Source of the DNA: Paenibacillus_AP thailandensis
GTDB lineage: Bacteria; Bacillota; Bacilli; Paenibacillales; Paenibacillaceae
Reading direction: 5' to 3'
Assembly: GCF_042685365.1 (NCBI RefSeq)
Contig: NZ_JBHUMY010000006.1
Coordinates: 1 to 64,000, forward strand
Length of the DNA: 64,000 bases
The notes beneath the pieces are model-generated. The model was not told the origin of the DNA and did not search any database. It saw only the letters and a program-made list of their open reading frames with translations. This document shows positions 24,984 to 34,100 of this stretch, piece after piece; within the stretch, counting starts at the first letter, position 1, and each line of letters opens with the position of its first letter. A program made the translations under genes and the position numbers.

Positions 24984-25020
24984 AAAAACGGCCGTCCCGC
25001 AAGCGGGAACGGCCGTTTTT
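24984..25020. terminator. Bidirectional terminator
   Basis: ACGGCCGT plus CCCGC pairs with GCGGG plus ACGGCCGT around a two-base loop. It is flanked by six A on the left and five T on the right, and lies between the convergent VOC and tsuB genes. Confidence 0.9.
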
Positions 25021-25024
25021 GCTA

Positions 25025-25249
25025 TTATTTCTTTTGAACCGTAATCGTCCACGACGCGTCGTCGACCTGCTCGAAATTGGTGACGGCGTGGCCGGCTTCG
25101 GCCGCCCAACGCGGAATCGCTTCGGTCGCTTGCGTGCAGTCGAAATCGATGACGAGCTCGTCGCCGCTGTTCAGCTTCTCCATCGCTTCTTTCGCTTCGA
25201 TCAGCGGGAACGGGCATACCATTCCGATCACTTCAAGTTTATGCTTCAT
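25025..25249 (-). CDS. tsuB: TusA-family sulfur carrier, TsuB-like
   Basis: 74 residues with the TusA fold and the key motif CPFP (Cys12, CPxP). The thiol carries persulfide sulfur. It is encoded 13 bp after a YeeE/YedE-type membrane protein. This pair is the TsuA-TsuB thiosulfate uptake unit known from Spirochaeta thermophila and E. coli (YeeE-YeeD). ATG at 25249 follows AAGGAGG. Thiosulfate uptake fits its assimilation into cysteine; the exact substrate here is inferred from the pairing. Confidence 0.85.
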   Translation of the reverse strand: MKHKLEVIGMVCPFPLIEAKEAMEKLNSGDELVIDFDCTQATEAIPRWAAEAGHAVTNFEQVDDASWTITVQKK

Positions 25250-25262
25250 AGTCGGGTCCTCC

Positions 25263-26339
25263 TTATGCGGTCGCTGCCGCGCTGGCGGCAGAACGATTTT
25301 GTTTCGCTTTGGCGCGAGGGCGGACGTAAACGAAATAAGCGGCCGTCCACGTGCCGAGAATCATAAAGATCAATGAAATCCAGCCCTGCCAAGTCATCAT
25401 GGCGGTCATGACAAGACCGTTGCCGATGGAGCAGCCGCCGGCCCAGCTTGCGCCGAAGCCCATCAGCAGGCCGCCGGCAAAGCTCGATACGGCCGTTTTC
25501 GCGTCCGGCGCGCGGAAGCGGAATTCCCGGCTCCCTTTGGCCGCTGCGAACGAGCCAAGGAAGATGCCGAGCACGAGGAACACGCCCCAGTTGATATACT
25601 TATCTCCATCTCCCGTAACCAAATATTGCAGAATGTTGGCCGAAGGCGTCGTGATGCCAAGACCGGACATTCTTCCGGTAGCTTCGCTGAGCGGCCAAGC
25701 GAGCAGCGCGATCAGCCCGACGAGCACCGCCGTGACGAACGGGTGCCAGCGTTTTTCGAACAACAGATGGTTAAGTCCTTTCCGTTTCGGCTTCATGGCC
25801 GGAATAGCCACTTTCGGCTTGCGCAGCGTTTTAACGACAAGCCCCGCCGTAATAAGAGCCAGCAGCGCAATGAACGGCCACGCCGAAATGCCGAACGTCT
25901 CCGGAATGGAATTGACCGGTACGGCGACTTCCTTAATCCCGTCGTTAACCGGCACAAGCGCACCCGATTTCATCATGGCCGCCATCGCCATATAACCGAA
26001 CAAGGCGATCCAGCTGCCGATCAGCCCTTCGCCCGCCCGGTACCACGTGCCGGTTGCGCAGCCGCCTGCCAATATGATGCCGATGCCGAAAATAAAGGAG
26101 CCCAATACGGTGGCGAGCCATGGGAAATCTCCGGCGTTAAATTGAATCAGTCCGAGCCGGATAAGGGCGAATACGCCGACGCTTTGGACGGTTATGGCGA
26201 TCAACAGCGCATAAAACATGCGGTTATCCTTCGCTATATACATATCCCGGAAGCCGCCGGTCAGGCAAAACCGGCCCCGCTGCATGACGAAGCCAAGCAA
26301 TCCGCCGCACAGCAACCCGGTGACGATCATTTGCAGCAT
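25263..26339 (-). CDS. tsuA: YeeE/YedE-family thiosulfate transporter, TsuA-like
   Basis: 358 residues with about nine or more membrane helices in two inverted halves. Conserved Cys sit in QRGRFCLTGG (Cys25), AGGCATGTW (Cys94) and AGGCSIGNG, as expected for TsuA, where such Cys pass thiosulfate through the pore. ATG at 26339 follows GAGAGG by six bases; a TTG six bases upstream is possible. It forms an operon with tsuB and has a sigma-A-type promoter. A flavoprotein gene lies divergently upstream. Confidence 0.87.
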   Translation of the reverse strand: MLQMIVTGLLCGGLLGFVMQRGRFCLTGGFRDMYIAKDNRMFYALLIAITVQSVGVFALIRLGLIQFNAGDFPWLATVLGSFIFGIGIILAGGCATGTWYRAGEGLIGSWIALFGYMAMAAMMKSGALVPVNDGIKEVAVPVNSIPETFGISAWPFIALLALITAGLVVKTLRKPKVAIPAMKPKRKGLNHLLFEKRWHPFVTAVLVGLIALLAWPLSEATGRMSGLGITTPSANILQYLVTGDGDKYINWGVFLVLGIFLGSFAAAKGSREFRFRAPDAKTAVSSFAGGLLMGFGASWAGGCSIGNGLVMTAMMTWQGWISLIFMILGTWTAAYFVYVRPRAKAKQNRSAASAAATA

Positions 26340-26396
26340 GTTCAACCTCTCTCGTTTGTAATGTTTAGTATGTCACTTGGTTTTAAAGCATTTTTG

Positions 26397-26424
26397 ATGA
26401 TAACATATTTCGTCTTCACGTCAA
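26397..26424 (-). promoter_or_regulatory. Promoter of tsuA-tsuB
   Basis: On the reverse strand TTGACG (26424-26419), a 16-bp spacer and TATCAT (26402-26397). Confidence 0.65.
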
Positions 26425-26517
26425 GAGTCCATTATTTTCCTATCTCCCGCCGTCTGTTGAGCGTGAACAATTCGGCGGCGAGTTTTTAGGCGGGATTACA
26501 AATCGTCGGCTTAAGGG

Positions 26518-26546
26518 TTTAAACCGGAATCGGATCTCTATATGAT
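26518..26546 (+). promoter_or_regulatory. Possible promoter of the flavoprotein gene
   Basis: TTTAAA (26518-26523), a 17-bp spacer and TATGAT (26541-26546). The 331-base gap between tsuA and this gene holds the two divergent promoters and nothing else I recognise. Confidence 0.45.
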
Positions 26547-26670
26547 AAAAGAAATGTTGTGTCAGGAAACATTACATTGGAACCGGCGATTGGATGGTCC
26601 GGCATAGCTTTTGCTGTCTGCTCGGGATTCGCAGGCTGAATGGAAGTCAACGTTGAAAGGTATGATGATC

Positions 26671-28098
26671 ATGAGTTTAGAAGCTTTGAACGAACGAGTG
26701 AAAACCGATCTGTCCTATTTGGCGTTCGGCGGCCCGGATTGGCTGCAGCCGGTTAGCCGTCCGGAGGGCCATGTATACGATGTCGCGATCGTCGGAGGCG
26801 GCCAGTGCGGCCTTAGCATCGCATTCGGCTTGATGCGCGAGAGAATTTCCAATATTATCGTCATCGACGAAAATCCGGAAGGGACGGAGGGCCCGTGGGA
26901 AACGTATGCGCGTATGGTCACGCTGCGCACGCCGAAGCATCTGACTTCCGTCGATCTCGGCATACCGTCTCTTACGTTCCGTTCCTGGTGGGAAGCGCAA
27001 TACGGGCCGGAAGCTTGGGAGGCGCTCGGCAAAATTCCGAGAGGCGAATGGATGAACTATTTGCGCTGGTATCGCCGGGTGCTGGGCTTGCCGGTCGTCA
27101 ACGAAGTAAAGCTGGAGCTCATCGAGCCTGCCGCGCGCGGACTGCACCGCCTCCATATTTCGGGAGCGGGGGCGGCAAGCGAATCGCTGCTTGCGCGCAA
27201 AGTCGTATTGGCTACGGGGATTCAAGGCGGCGGGGAATGGCATGTGCCGGAGATGATCAAACGGAAGCTGCCGTCTTCGCTCTACGCCCATACCTCGGAA
27301 GCGATCGATTTCGCGGCGCTGCAAGGCAAAAGGGTAGCGGTGCTGGGCGGCGGGGCATCGGCGTTCGACAACGCGAATTACGCCCTTTCCGCAGGGGTCG
27401 CCGAAGCGCATGTGTTCGTCAGGCGCAAGGAGCTGCCCCGGATTAACCCGATCCGCCAAATGGAAGGCTCCGGCTTGATCGAACGGTATGCGGCGCTGTC
27501 CGATGCGGATAAATACGAAGTGATGGCGCATTTCTTCAAGCACAACCAGCCGCCGACCAACGATACGTTCGAGCGCGCCGCTTCGTGGCCGGGCTTCCGG
27601 CTCCATCTGGGCGCACCTTGGCTCGATGTCGAAGCGGCGGAAGAAGGGGCTGTCGTGACGACGCCGCAAGGCAAGCACGTTTTCGATTATTTGATCGTCA
27701 GCACGGGGCTGCTTACCGATCCCGCGTTAAGGCCGGAGCTGAAGCTCGTGGAGAAGCACATCGCCCGTTGGGGCGACCGGTACAAAGCGCCCGATCGAGT
27801 CGCGAACAAGCTGCTGGACGCACACCCGTATTTGACGCCGGGGTTTGCTTTTACGAGCCGGGACGAGGAAGGCGAGAAGCTGCTGCACGGCATCTTTACA
27901 TTCAGCTATTCGGCGCTCGTCAGCTGCGGCGTTTCCGCTTCGGCGCTGTCGGGCATTCGTTTTGCGGTGCCGAAGGTCGTATCGGCCGTGGCCGACCAAT
28001 TGTTCCTCGACGACCGGGAACGCATCTTAAGCCGGTTCTATGCTTACGACGAAAAAGAATTTGTAGGCGAGTGGCCTATAGCCGAAGCCGCGAAGTAA
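26671..28098 (+). CDS. FAD/NAD(P)-binding oxidoreductase, monooxygenase-like
   Basis: 475 residues. A first dinucleotide fold starts VAIVGGGQCGLSIAFG (about residue 36), with the Arg/Thr-rich segment RMVTLRTPKHLTSVDLG. A second fold starts VAVLGGGASAFDNA (about residue 228). This two-nucleotide layout fits flavin-containing monooxygenase-type enzymes. ATG at 26671 follows GAAAGG by ten bases. It is divergent from the thiosulfate transporter operon and may be functionally linked to sulfur compounds, but that is inference from position only. The substrate is unknown. Confidence 0.75.
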   Translation: MSLEALNERVKTDLSYLAFGGPDWLQPVSRPEGHVYDVAIVGGGQCGLSIAFGLMRERISNIIVIDENPEGTEGPWETYARMVTLRTPKHLTSVDLGIPSLTFRSWWEAQYGPEAWEALGKIPRGEWMNYLRWYRRVLGLPVVNEVKLELIEPAARGLHRLHISGAGAASESLLARKVVLATGIQGGGEWHVPEMIKRKLPSSLYAHTSEAIDFAALQGKRVAVLGGGASAFDNANYALSAGVAEAHVFVRRKELPRINPIRQMEGSGLIERYAALSDADKYEVMAHFFKHNQPPTNDTFERAASWPGFRLHLGAPWLDVEAAEEGAVVTTPQGKHVFDYLIVSTGLLTDPALRPELKLVEKHIARWGDRYKAPDRVANKLLDAHPYLTPGFAFTSRDEEGEKLLHGIFTFSYSALVSCGVSASALSGIRFAVPKVVSAVADQLFLDDRERILSRFYAYDEKEFVGEWPIAEAAK

Positions 28099-28117
28099 CG
28101 GCCTTATAGGAAAAGAA

Positions 28118-28155
28118 GCAGACGAATCCGCCGGAAGGCGGGCTCGTCTTTTTTT
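28118..28155 (+). terminator. Terminator of the flavoprotein gene
   Basis: AGACGA plus TCCGCC pairs with GGCGG plus TCGTCT around GGAA, with a long T-run. Confidence 0.85.
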
Positions 28156-28246
28156 GCGCCGCGCTTGCGGAAGAACGGGGACAAGCTTGCATTCGCCGGG
28201 CCTCCTGTTATCATCAATAATAAAAAGATACAAGGACGGAGATGAC

Positions 28247-28750
28247 ATGATGGCTGAACATAAAACGAACGCGATGCGGCTATTGGATAAGGCCGGAATC
28301 CGCTATCGCGTATGGAATTACGACCCCGGGGACGGCAATATACACGGGACTGCGGTGGCGGCGAAGATCGGCAAACCGCCCGAAACGGTATTCAAAACGT
28401 TGGTTGCGCATCAAGGCGCAAGCTTGTTCGTATATGTCATTCCGGTCGGCTCGGAGCTCGATCTGAAACAGGCGGCCAAAGCGGCCGGAGCCAAAAAAAT
28501 CGAAATGCTCCCTGTTAAAGATTTGCTTAAGCATACCGGTTATATAAGAGGAGGCTGCTCGCCCGTCGGCATGAAGAAGCTGTATCCGACCTATATCGAC
28601 GACAGCGCCATGAAGCTGGAAACGATCCTGGTCAGCGCGGGCAAAATCGGCCTGCAGGTGGAGCTTGAACCGGCGAGCCTGGCCGCGCAAGTTTCGGCTA
28701 AGTACGCACCGCTTGCCAAACGCGGCGCCGGCGAAGCGGCTTCGAATTAA
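28247..28750 (+). CDS. ybaK: Cys-tRNA(Pro)/Cys-tRNA(Cys) deacylase YbaK
   Basis: 167 residues, the YbaK/EbsC family. It hydrolyses mischarged Cys-tRNA(Pro) in trans after release from prolyl-tRNA synthetase. Family segments visible are KTLVAH, the FVYVIPVGSELDLKQAAKA stretch with the conserved Lys, and YIRGGCSPVGMKK, which forms the active-site loop. The start is ATG at 28247 or the adjacent 28250, after GGAG. It is followed by a separate promoter for the Tet(M)-like GTPase. Confidence 0.92.
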   Translation: MMAEHKTNAMRLLDKAGIRYRVWNYDPGDGNIHGTAVAAKIGKPPETVFKTLVAHQGASLFVYVIPVGSELDLKQAAKAAGAKKIEMLPVKDLLKHTGYIRGGCSPVGMKKLYPTYIDDSAMKLETILVSAGKIGLQVELEPASLAAQVSAKYAPLAKRGAGEAASN

Positions 28751-28760
28751 CCTTAGGGTA

Positions 28761-28788
28761 TTGCCGGATCGTGAAGCCGTTATATAAT
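28761..28788 (+). promoter_or_regulatory. Promoter of the Tet(M)-like GTPase gene
   Basis: TTGCCG (28761-28766), a 16-bp spacer and TATAAT (28783-28788). Confidence 0.6.
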
Positions 28789-28841
28789 GAGGGTTGACGA
28801 TAACGGCGCTTGCCGATCACGATACAGGACGTGAAAAAAGA

Positions 28842-30830
28842 ATGATGAACATAACGATCGGGCTGCTGGCGCATGTCGATGCGGGCAAGACGACTTTCGC
28901 CGAGCAGCTGCTTTACCATACGGACAGCATTCGCAGCCGTGGCCGAGTGGACCATCGGAACGCTTTTCTGGACAGCCATGAGCTGGAGCGGGCCCGGGGC
29001 ATTACGATATTTGCCGATCAGGCGGTCATGGCCGGCCGCAGCGCAACCTTTTATTTGATCGACACCCCGGGCCATGTCGACTTTTCCGCAGAGATGGAAC
29101 GGGTATTGCAAGTGATGGACTACGCGGTCGTCATCGTCAGCGCGGTGGAAGGGGTCGAGAGCCATACCGAAACGGTGTGGCGTCTCATTAAAGAACGGCG
29201 GATTCCGGCGTTTTTTTTCATCAACAAAACGGACCGAGAAGGCGCCGACGCCGACGCCGTGCTGGCGCAAATCCGGCGGGAGCTTACGCCCGACGCGGTG
29301 CCGCTGCAAGGTTCCTTGGCGGATGGAGTAGCCGAGGAAACGGCCGTTATGGCGGCCGAGCGGGACGAAGAGCTGCTGGAGGCTTATATGGAAGGAAAGG
29401 CAGACGAGCCCATGTTCGTCAAGACGCTTGCCAAGCTTGTGAAGGAAGCCGCCCTTTATCCGGTCATGAGCGGTTCGGCGCTGCTCGATGAAGGGATTAC
29501 GGCTTTTCTCGCCAATCTGGAGCTGCTGGCGCATACGGCGTACGACGCTTCCTCTCCTTTCGCGGCGCGGGTTTATAAAATCAGGCATGACCGGCAGGGC
29601 ACGCGACTAACCTATTTGAAGTTGCTGCAGGGGAAGCTGGCGGTCAGGGACGAGATCGCGTATAAGGACGAGAGCGGGGAACTTATTCGGGAGAAAGTTA
29701 CGTCCATCCGCATTTGCAACGGCGATAAATTTGCGGCGGCAAACGAAGCGGAAGCGGGGCAGCTGGTAGCGGTAACGGGGCTCTCGGCCGCCGCGGCCGG
29801 CGACGGGCTTGGAGCTCTTGAAGAGCGGCTTCGCTATGAGCTTGAGCCGGCGCTTAAATCGAAGGTGATCTTCGATCCGTCGTATCCGCTGCGGGACGTT
29901 CTTCGCTGTTTCCGGATGCTGGACGCGGAAGATCCTTCGCTTGGCGTCGAATGGGAGGAGACGCTGCAGGAGCTGCATGTTCGCGTGATGGGGGCGATCC
30001 AGCTTGAAGTGCTGGAGGAGGTTGTCAAGGAGCGGTTCGGTATGGCGGTAACGTTCGGCCAACCGGAAATTTTGTACAAGGAAACGATAACGCAAGGGAC
30101 GGTCGGCTATGGGCATTTCGAACCGCTTGGCCATTATGCCGAGGTGCATTTGCGGATCGAACCGGCGCCGAGAGGCAGCGGCGTCACATTCGTGAACGAC
30201 TGTCATGCCGACGATCTGAGCACCGGCTATCAGAATTTGATCGGGCAGCATGTGTTGGAGAAGCCGCATCGCGGCTTGCTTGCCGGGGCGCCGCTTACGG
30301 ACGTCGTCGTCACTTTGTTGACCGGACGAGCCCATAACAAGCATACAAGCGGCGGCGATTTCCGGGAAGCGACGCTTCGGGCGCTCAGGCAAGGGCTGGA
30401 GAAGACGCCAGGCATGCTGCTGGAGCCGGTGTACGAATTCAAAATTAAGGCGGGAATCGATCATATCGGCAAAATCATGAGCGACGTTCAGACGGCGTCC
30501 GGCCGTTTCGACCCGCCGGAAGTTCAAGGCGATACCGCGTATATGACCGGACGCGTTCCGGTCGCCAGGTTTATGAATTACCAGACGGAGCTGGCCGCCT
30601 ATACAAGCGGGAAAGGGTCCGTCAGCCTGAAGCTGTCCGGGTACGAGCCGTGCCACGACGCGGAAGCGGTGATCGAGGGGAAGGGGTATAACAAAGACGC
30701 CGACCCGCAATATCCGTCGTCGTCCATTTTTTGCGCCAAAGGAAAAGGGTTCACGGTTCCTTGGGAAGACGTGCCCGCCTATTTGCACATTCCGGCTGAG
30801 GATGAAACGGCCACGGGCGAAACCGAATAA
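28842..30830 (+). CDS. EF-G-like translational GTPase of the Tet(M)/RPP type
   Basis: 662 residues, full ribosomal-protection-protein length. GTPase motifs: AHVDAGKTT (G1), DTPGHVD (G3) and NKTD (G4). EF-G-like domains II to V follow, with GHFEPLGHYAEVHLRIEP in domain IV. In Tet(M), loop III of domain IV reads YSPVSTPADFR and displaces tetracycline. Here the corresponding stretch reads GRAHNKHTSGGDFREAT, without the YSPV part. Automated pipelines would probably call it tetracycline resistance, but the altered loop argues for a divergent housekeeping or stress paralogue. ATG at 28842 (or 28845); the ribosome site is weak. It has its own promoter and terminator. Confidence 0.75.
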   Translation: MMNITIGLLAHVDAGKTTFAEQLLYHTDSIRSRGRVDHRNAFLDSHELERARGITIFADQAVMAGRSATFYLIDTPGHVDFSAEMERVLQVMDYAVVIVSAVEGVESHTETVWRLIKERRIPAFFFINKTDREGADADAVLAQIRRELTPDAVPLQGSLADGVAEETAVMAAERDEELLEAYMEGKADEPMFVKTLAKLVKEAALYPVMSGSALLDEGITAFLANLELLAHTAYDASSPFAARVYKIRHDRQGTRLTYLKLLQGKLAVRDEIAYKDESGELIREKVTSIRICNGDKFAAANEAEAGQLVAVTGLSAAAAGDGLGALEERLRYELEPALKSKVIFDPSYPLRDVLRCFRMLDAEDPSLGVEWEETLQELHVRVMGAIQLEVLEEVVKERFGMAVTFGQPEILYKETITQGTVGYGHFEPLGHYAEVHLRIEPAPRGSGVTFVNDCHADDLSTGYQNLIGQHVLEKPHRGLLAGAPLTDVVVTLLTGRAHNKHTSGGDFREATLRALRQGLEKTPGMLLEPVYEFKIKAGIDHIGKIMSDVQTASGRFDPPEVQGDTAYMTGRVPVARFMNYQTELAAYTSGKGSVSLKLSGYEPCHDAEAVIEGKGYNKDADPQYPSSSIFCAKGKGFTVPWEDVPAYLHIPAEDETATGETE

Positions 30831-30836
30831 TATGGC

Positions 30837-30872
30837 AAAAAGGCCTGCGGCATAACGCCGCAGACCTTTTTT
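30837..30872. terminator. Bidirectional terminator
   Basis: AAAAGG plus CTGCGGC pairs with GCCGCAG plus CCTTTT around ATAAC, with a T-run. It lies between the GTPase gene and the reverse YjcZ-type gene. Confidence 0.85.
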
Positions 30873-30879
30873 GTCTGGA

Positions 30880-30999
30880 TTACCAGCCGAAACCGCCGCC
30901 GAAGAAACCGCAGCTGCAAGCAATAATCACCAACAGAATAAACAATACAAGGATAAAACCGAAGGAACCCGTGCCGCAACCGTAACCGAATCCGGACAT
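30880..30999 (-). CDS. YjcZ-family sporulation microprotein
   Basis: 39 residues: a Gly/Tyr-rich start (MSGFGYGCGTGSFGF), one hydrophobic helix (ILVLFILLVIIACSCG) and a Gly/Phe end (FFGGGFGW). This is the YjcZ/BG-type pattern of tiny sporulation or cell-envelope proteins found in many copies in Bacilli. A near-perfect site AAGGAGGTG lies nine bases before the ATG. The role in the family is poorly defined; it probably sits in a membrane. Confidence 0.8.
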   Translation of the reverse strand: MSGFGYGCGTGSFGFILVLFILLVIIACSCGFFGGGFGW

Positions 31000-31150
31000 T
31001 CTAACTAGCACCTCCTTGCGATGGAGTACTCTTTAAAGTATGTCGTTTCGGCCGGGATGGCTTGGGTATCCGTCAGGCAGACAAATAACCATATTCGTCC
31101 GTCCCCCTGATCCAACCGGATTGCGGCGGGGTCATTGGCCGCCGATGTCG

Positions 31151-34100
31151 TTAGCCCTCCACGAATTGAAACCATTTGAAGTCGAATTGGCTGCCCGGCA
31201 AAAAGATAAACGTTACCGTCCGGGGGCCGGCGATCCGCTCAAGCGCGAATTCCCGCTCGCAGTAGCCTTCGGAATACGGAAACTCGACGATTTGTCTCGT
31301 TTCGCCGTCCGGACCGCCGAACTGGATATGAATCGTATTGTTGTCGATCGGAGAGTGCCCGCACATTATAAGCTTCGCGCTTCCCGTTTCCCCGAAATCC
31401 ATCCCGTTAAACACCAGCGACACATTGTTGCCGATGTTCTCGATCGCCCCGTCCGCGAGCGTAAAGGAATCGCCGTAAATATAGTCGCGGTCGAGCGCGT
31501 TAATCGGTTCGTACGCCTTTGCCGTTTGTTTGAACCGGAAGCCCTTCAGATGGATTTTGCGCCGCAAAACGAAGGACAGCGAGACGACGCCCTTGAGCTT
31601 TTTAGGCAGCCGGTACGTTTCTTCCTGGTACACGTTCCAGCGGGACGGCTTCTGGTAAGTTATCTCCGTCAGCATTGCCGCGCCTTCTTCTCCCGGAACC
31701 CCTTCCCATATTTCGATCGGAAACCGTTCGCTGTCCAAGGAGAATATCGGCAGCGTCATTTCGCTCGAGCCGTACCTTCCGAAATCGACGTTGTCGAAGC
31801 AGATCCGGCTTTCGCCGTCCCTTGCCGTGGCGACGCCCCGCTCGTTGCCGTTCGTCAGGTTAACGCTGGTTTCCTTGTTGCAGAAACCGGCCGAGACAAA
31901 GTCGTACGGGTTCAAATACGCTTGCCCCATGCCGGAGATATGCAGCTCCATCTGCGAATACAGCCGAATTCCGTCCGCGCCGTTCGTCGTCCCGCACCGG
32001 ACGTAAAGCTCCCCGTCGCCCAAAGCGGTAATAACGGCTTCGTGCCCGTTCGGCTCAAGCGTGGCGATATTGGCGTCGATCCCGGCCGCGTTCGCAATTC
32101 GCCATTGCACGTCCCGGTACGTGGCATTGTCCGGGTGAATGATTGCACGCACACGAATCGATTTACGTTCGGGGGAGAGCCGGGTGCCTTCCGGGCATAC
32201 GATTTCCAGCTTGCGCACGGGGATGTCGGCGGTTTCCTCTCCCGATCGATCCTGTCCGTGCTTCTTCATGTTCATAAGCGCCAAGTCATAAAGCGGATAT
32301 TCGTCGTCGCCCGGCCGTTCAGGGGCGGCGGCGGACAACGTCAGCTCGCCGGCAGCCAATCCGCCGGATACGGCCCGTACCGTTACCGTACCGGTGTCAA
32401 GCGTAGCCGCGATCACGGCAAGCAGCTTGCCGCTGAACATACGGCGGCTTGTCCCTTTATAGCAATCGTAGTCGGTGCTGTCGCCGTTATCGAGCCCGAC
32501 GAGCCGTCCCGGCCCTTCCACGGCGACATCGACCCGGTTATTGGCGTTTTCGACCGGGCGGCCTTCTTGATCGACAGCCGAAATCTCCACGAATACGAGG
32601 TCGGAGCCGTCCGCCGCGAACGTCGTTTTGTCCGGCGTCAATACGAGCGCGGCCGCGTCTCCGAACGACGCTTTCGTATCCTCCGCAATCGCGGTGCCGT
32701 GCTCGTCGTACGCGACCGCCCGGAGCACGCCTTTGCGGTACGGCAGCCGCCAATCGCCCACAAGCTTGTCCCCGCGGGCATGGTCGATCTCAAAGGCGCC
32801 CAACGATTCGCCGTCCAAGAACAATTCGATCCTCGGCGCGTTGGAGCACACCCGCACGTCGATCATCTGCCCTTCGGAAAAATCCCAATACGGGAATATA
32901 TGGACCATCGGCTTCGTTCTATAATCCGTCCATTCCGCTTGGTAAATATAATACGAATCTTTTTTGAAGCCCGCGGTATCGAGCTGTCCGAAATACGAGT
33001 TTTTCGTATGGTACGGCGTCGGCTCTCCGATGTAGTCGAAGCCGCTCCACAGAAATTGTCCGAGCGAATATGGCGCGTCGCGGTCGGCGATAATGCAGCT
33101 TTCCGCGCTCTTAGCCCCCCAGCTGGTCGAACTGTTGCCGAGCGACGAGCATTGCTCGTCGTCGTCCGCCAGAACGGACTCAGACAACGGAAAATGATAA
33201 ATACCTCTGCTTTGCACGGTCGAGCACGTCTCGCTCCCGTAGATGTGCCAGTCCGGATGCTTGGCGTGATGCTCGCCGTAATATTTCTCCCCGTAGTTAT
33301 AGCCGGCGAACTTGACGAGATCGGCGCATTTTTGGGCGTTTTCCCAAGCCATATAATTGGAGCCGATCGTCACGGCGGCGTTGCTCTTCGGATCGTGCAG
33401 CTTCACCGCATCGCGCAGCATAGCCGTCAATTCTTGCCCGCGCGGCCCGGCGTGCGTATCGTAAATTTCGTTGCCGATGCTCCACATCAGCATGCTCGGG
33501 CGGTTCCGGTCGCGGCGTACCCAGCTGGCGACGTCCTTCTCCCACCATTCAGGGAAAAACCTCGCGTAATCGTAAGCCGTTTTCTTTCGCTCCCACATAT
33601 CGAACGCTTCCGAAACGATCAGCACGCCCATTTCGTCCGCCAGCTCCATCAGCTCGACGGCCGGCATATTGTGGGCGGTGCGGATGGCGTTAACGCCCAT
33701 TTCCTGCAGAAGCGCGATTTGCCTCCGCAGCGCAGCCTTGTTTACGGCGGCTCCCAGGCAGCCCAAATCGTGATGCTGGCATACCCCTTTCAGCTTGACG
33801 CGGCGGCCGTTCAGGAAGAAGCCTTGTTCGGTATCGAATCCGATTGTGCGGAAGCCGAACGTTTGCGTCTCTTCGTCGATCGGCGCGCCGTTCGCGAGCA
33901 ATTCCGTTCGGAGCGTATATAATTTGGGATGCTCGATATCCCACAGCTCCGGCTCGTTTACGGTCAGCCGGCAATTGACGGCCGCGGTTGCGCCCGCATC
34001 GCCGGGGAAGGAGGATTCGCCCGCAGCGATCGTCGTCCTAGACGAGTCCAGAATACGATGACGGAGCTTGTATTGGACTGTTCCGTCCGGGCCGCCGCCG

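Noticed and set aside
28842..30830. A firm tetracycline-resistance call for the EF-G-like GTPase
   Set aside because: The decisive loop III differs from Tet(M), so resistance is not supported by the sequence.
31040..33922. A 960-codon forward open frame over the GH2 gene
   Set aside because: Antisense shadow. The reverse strand encodes a complete GH2 enzyme with both catalytic Glu residues.
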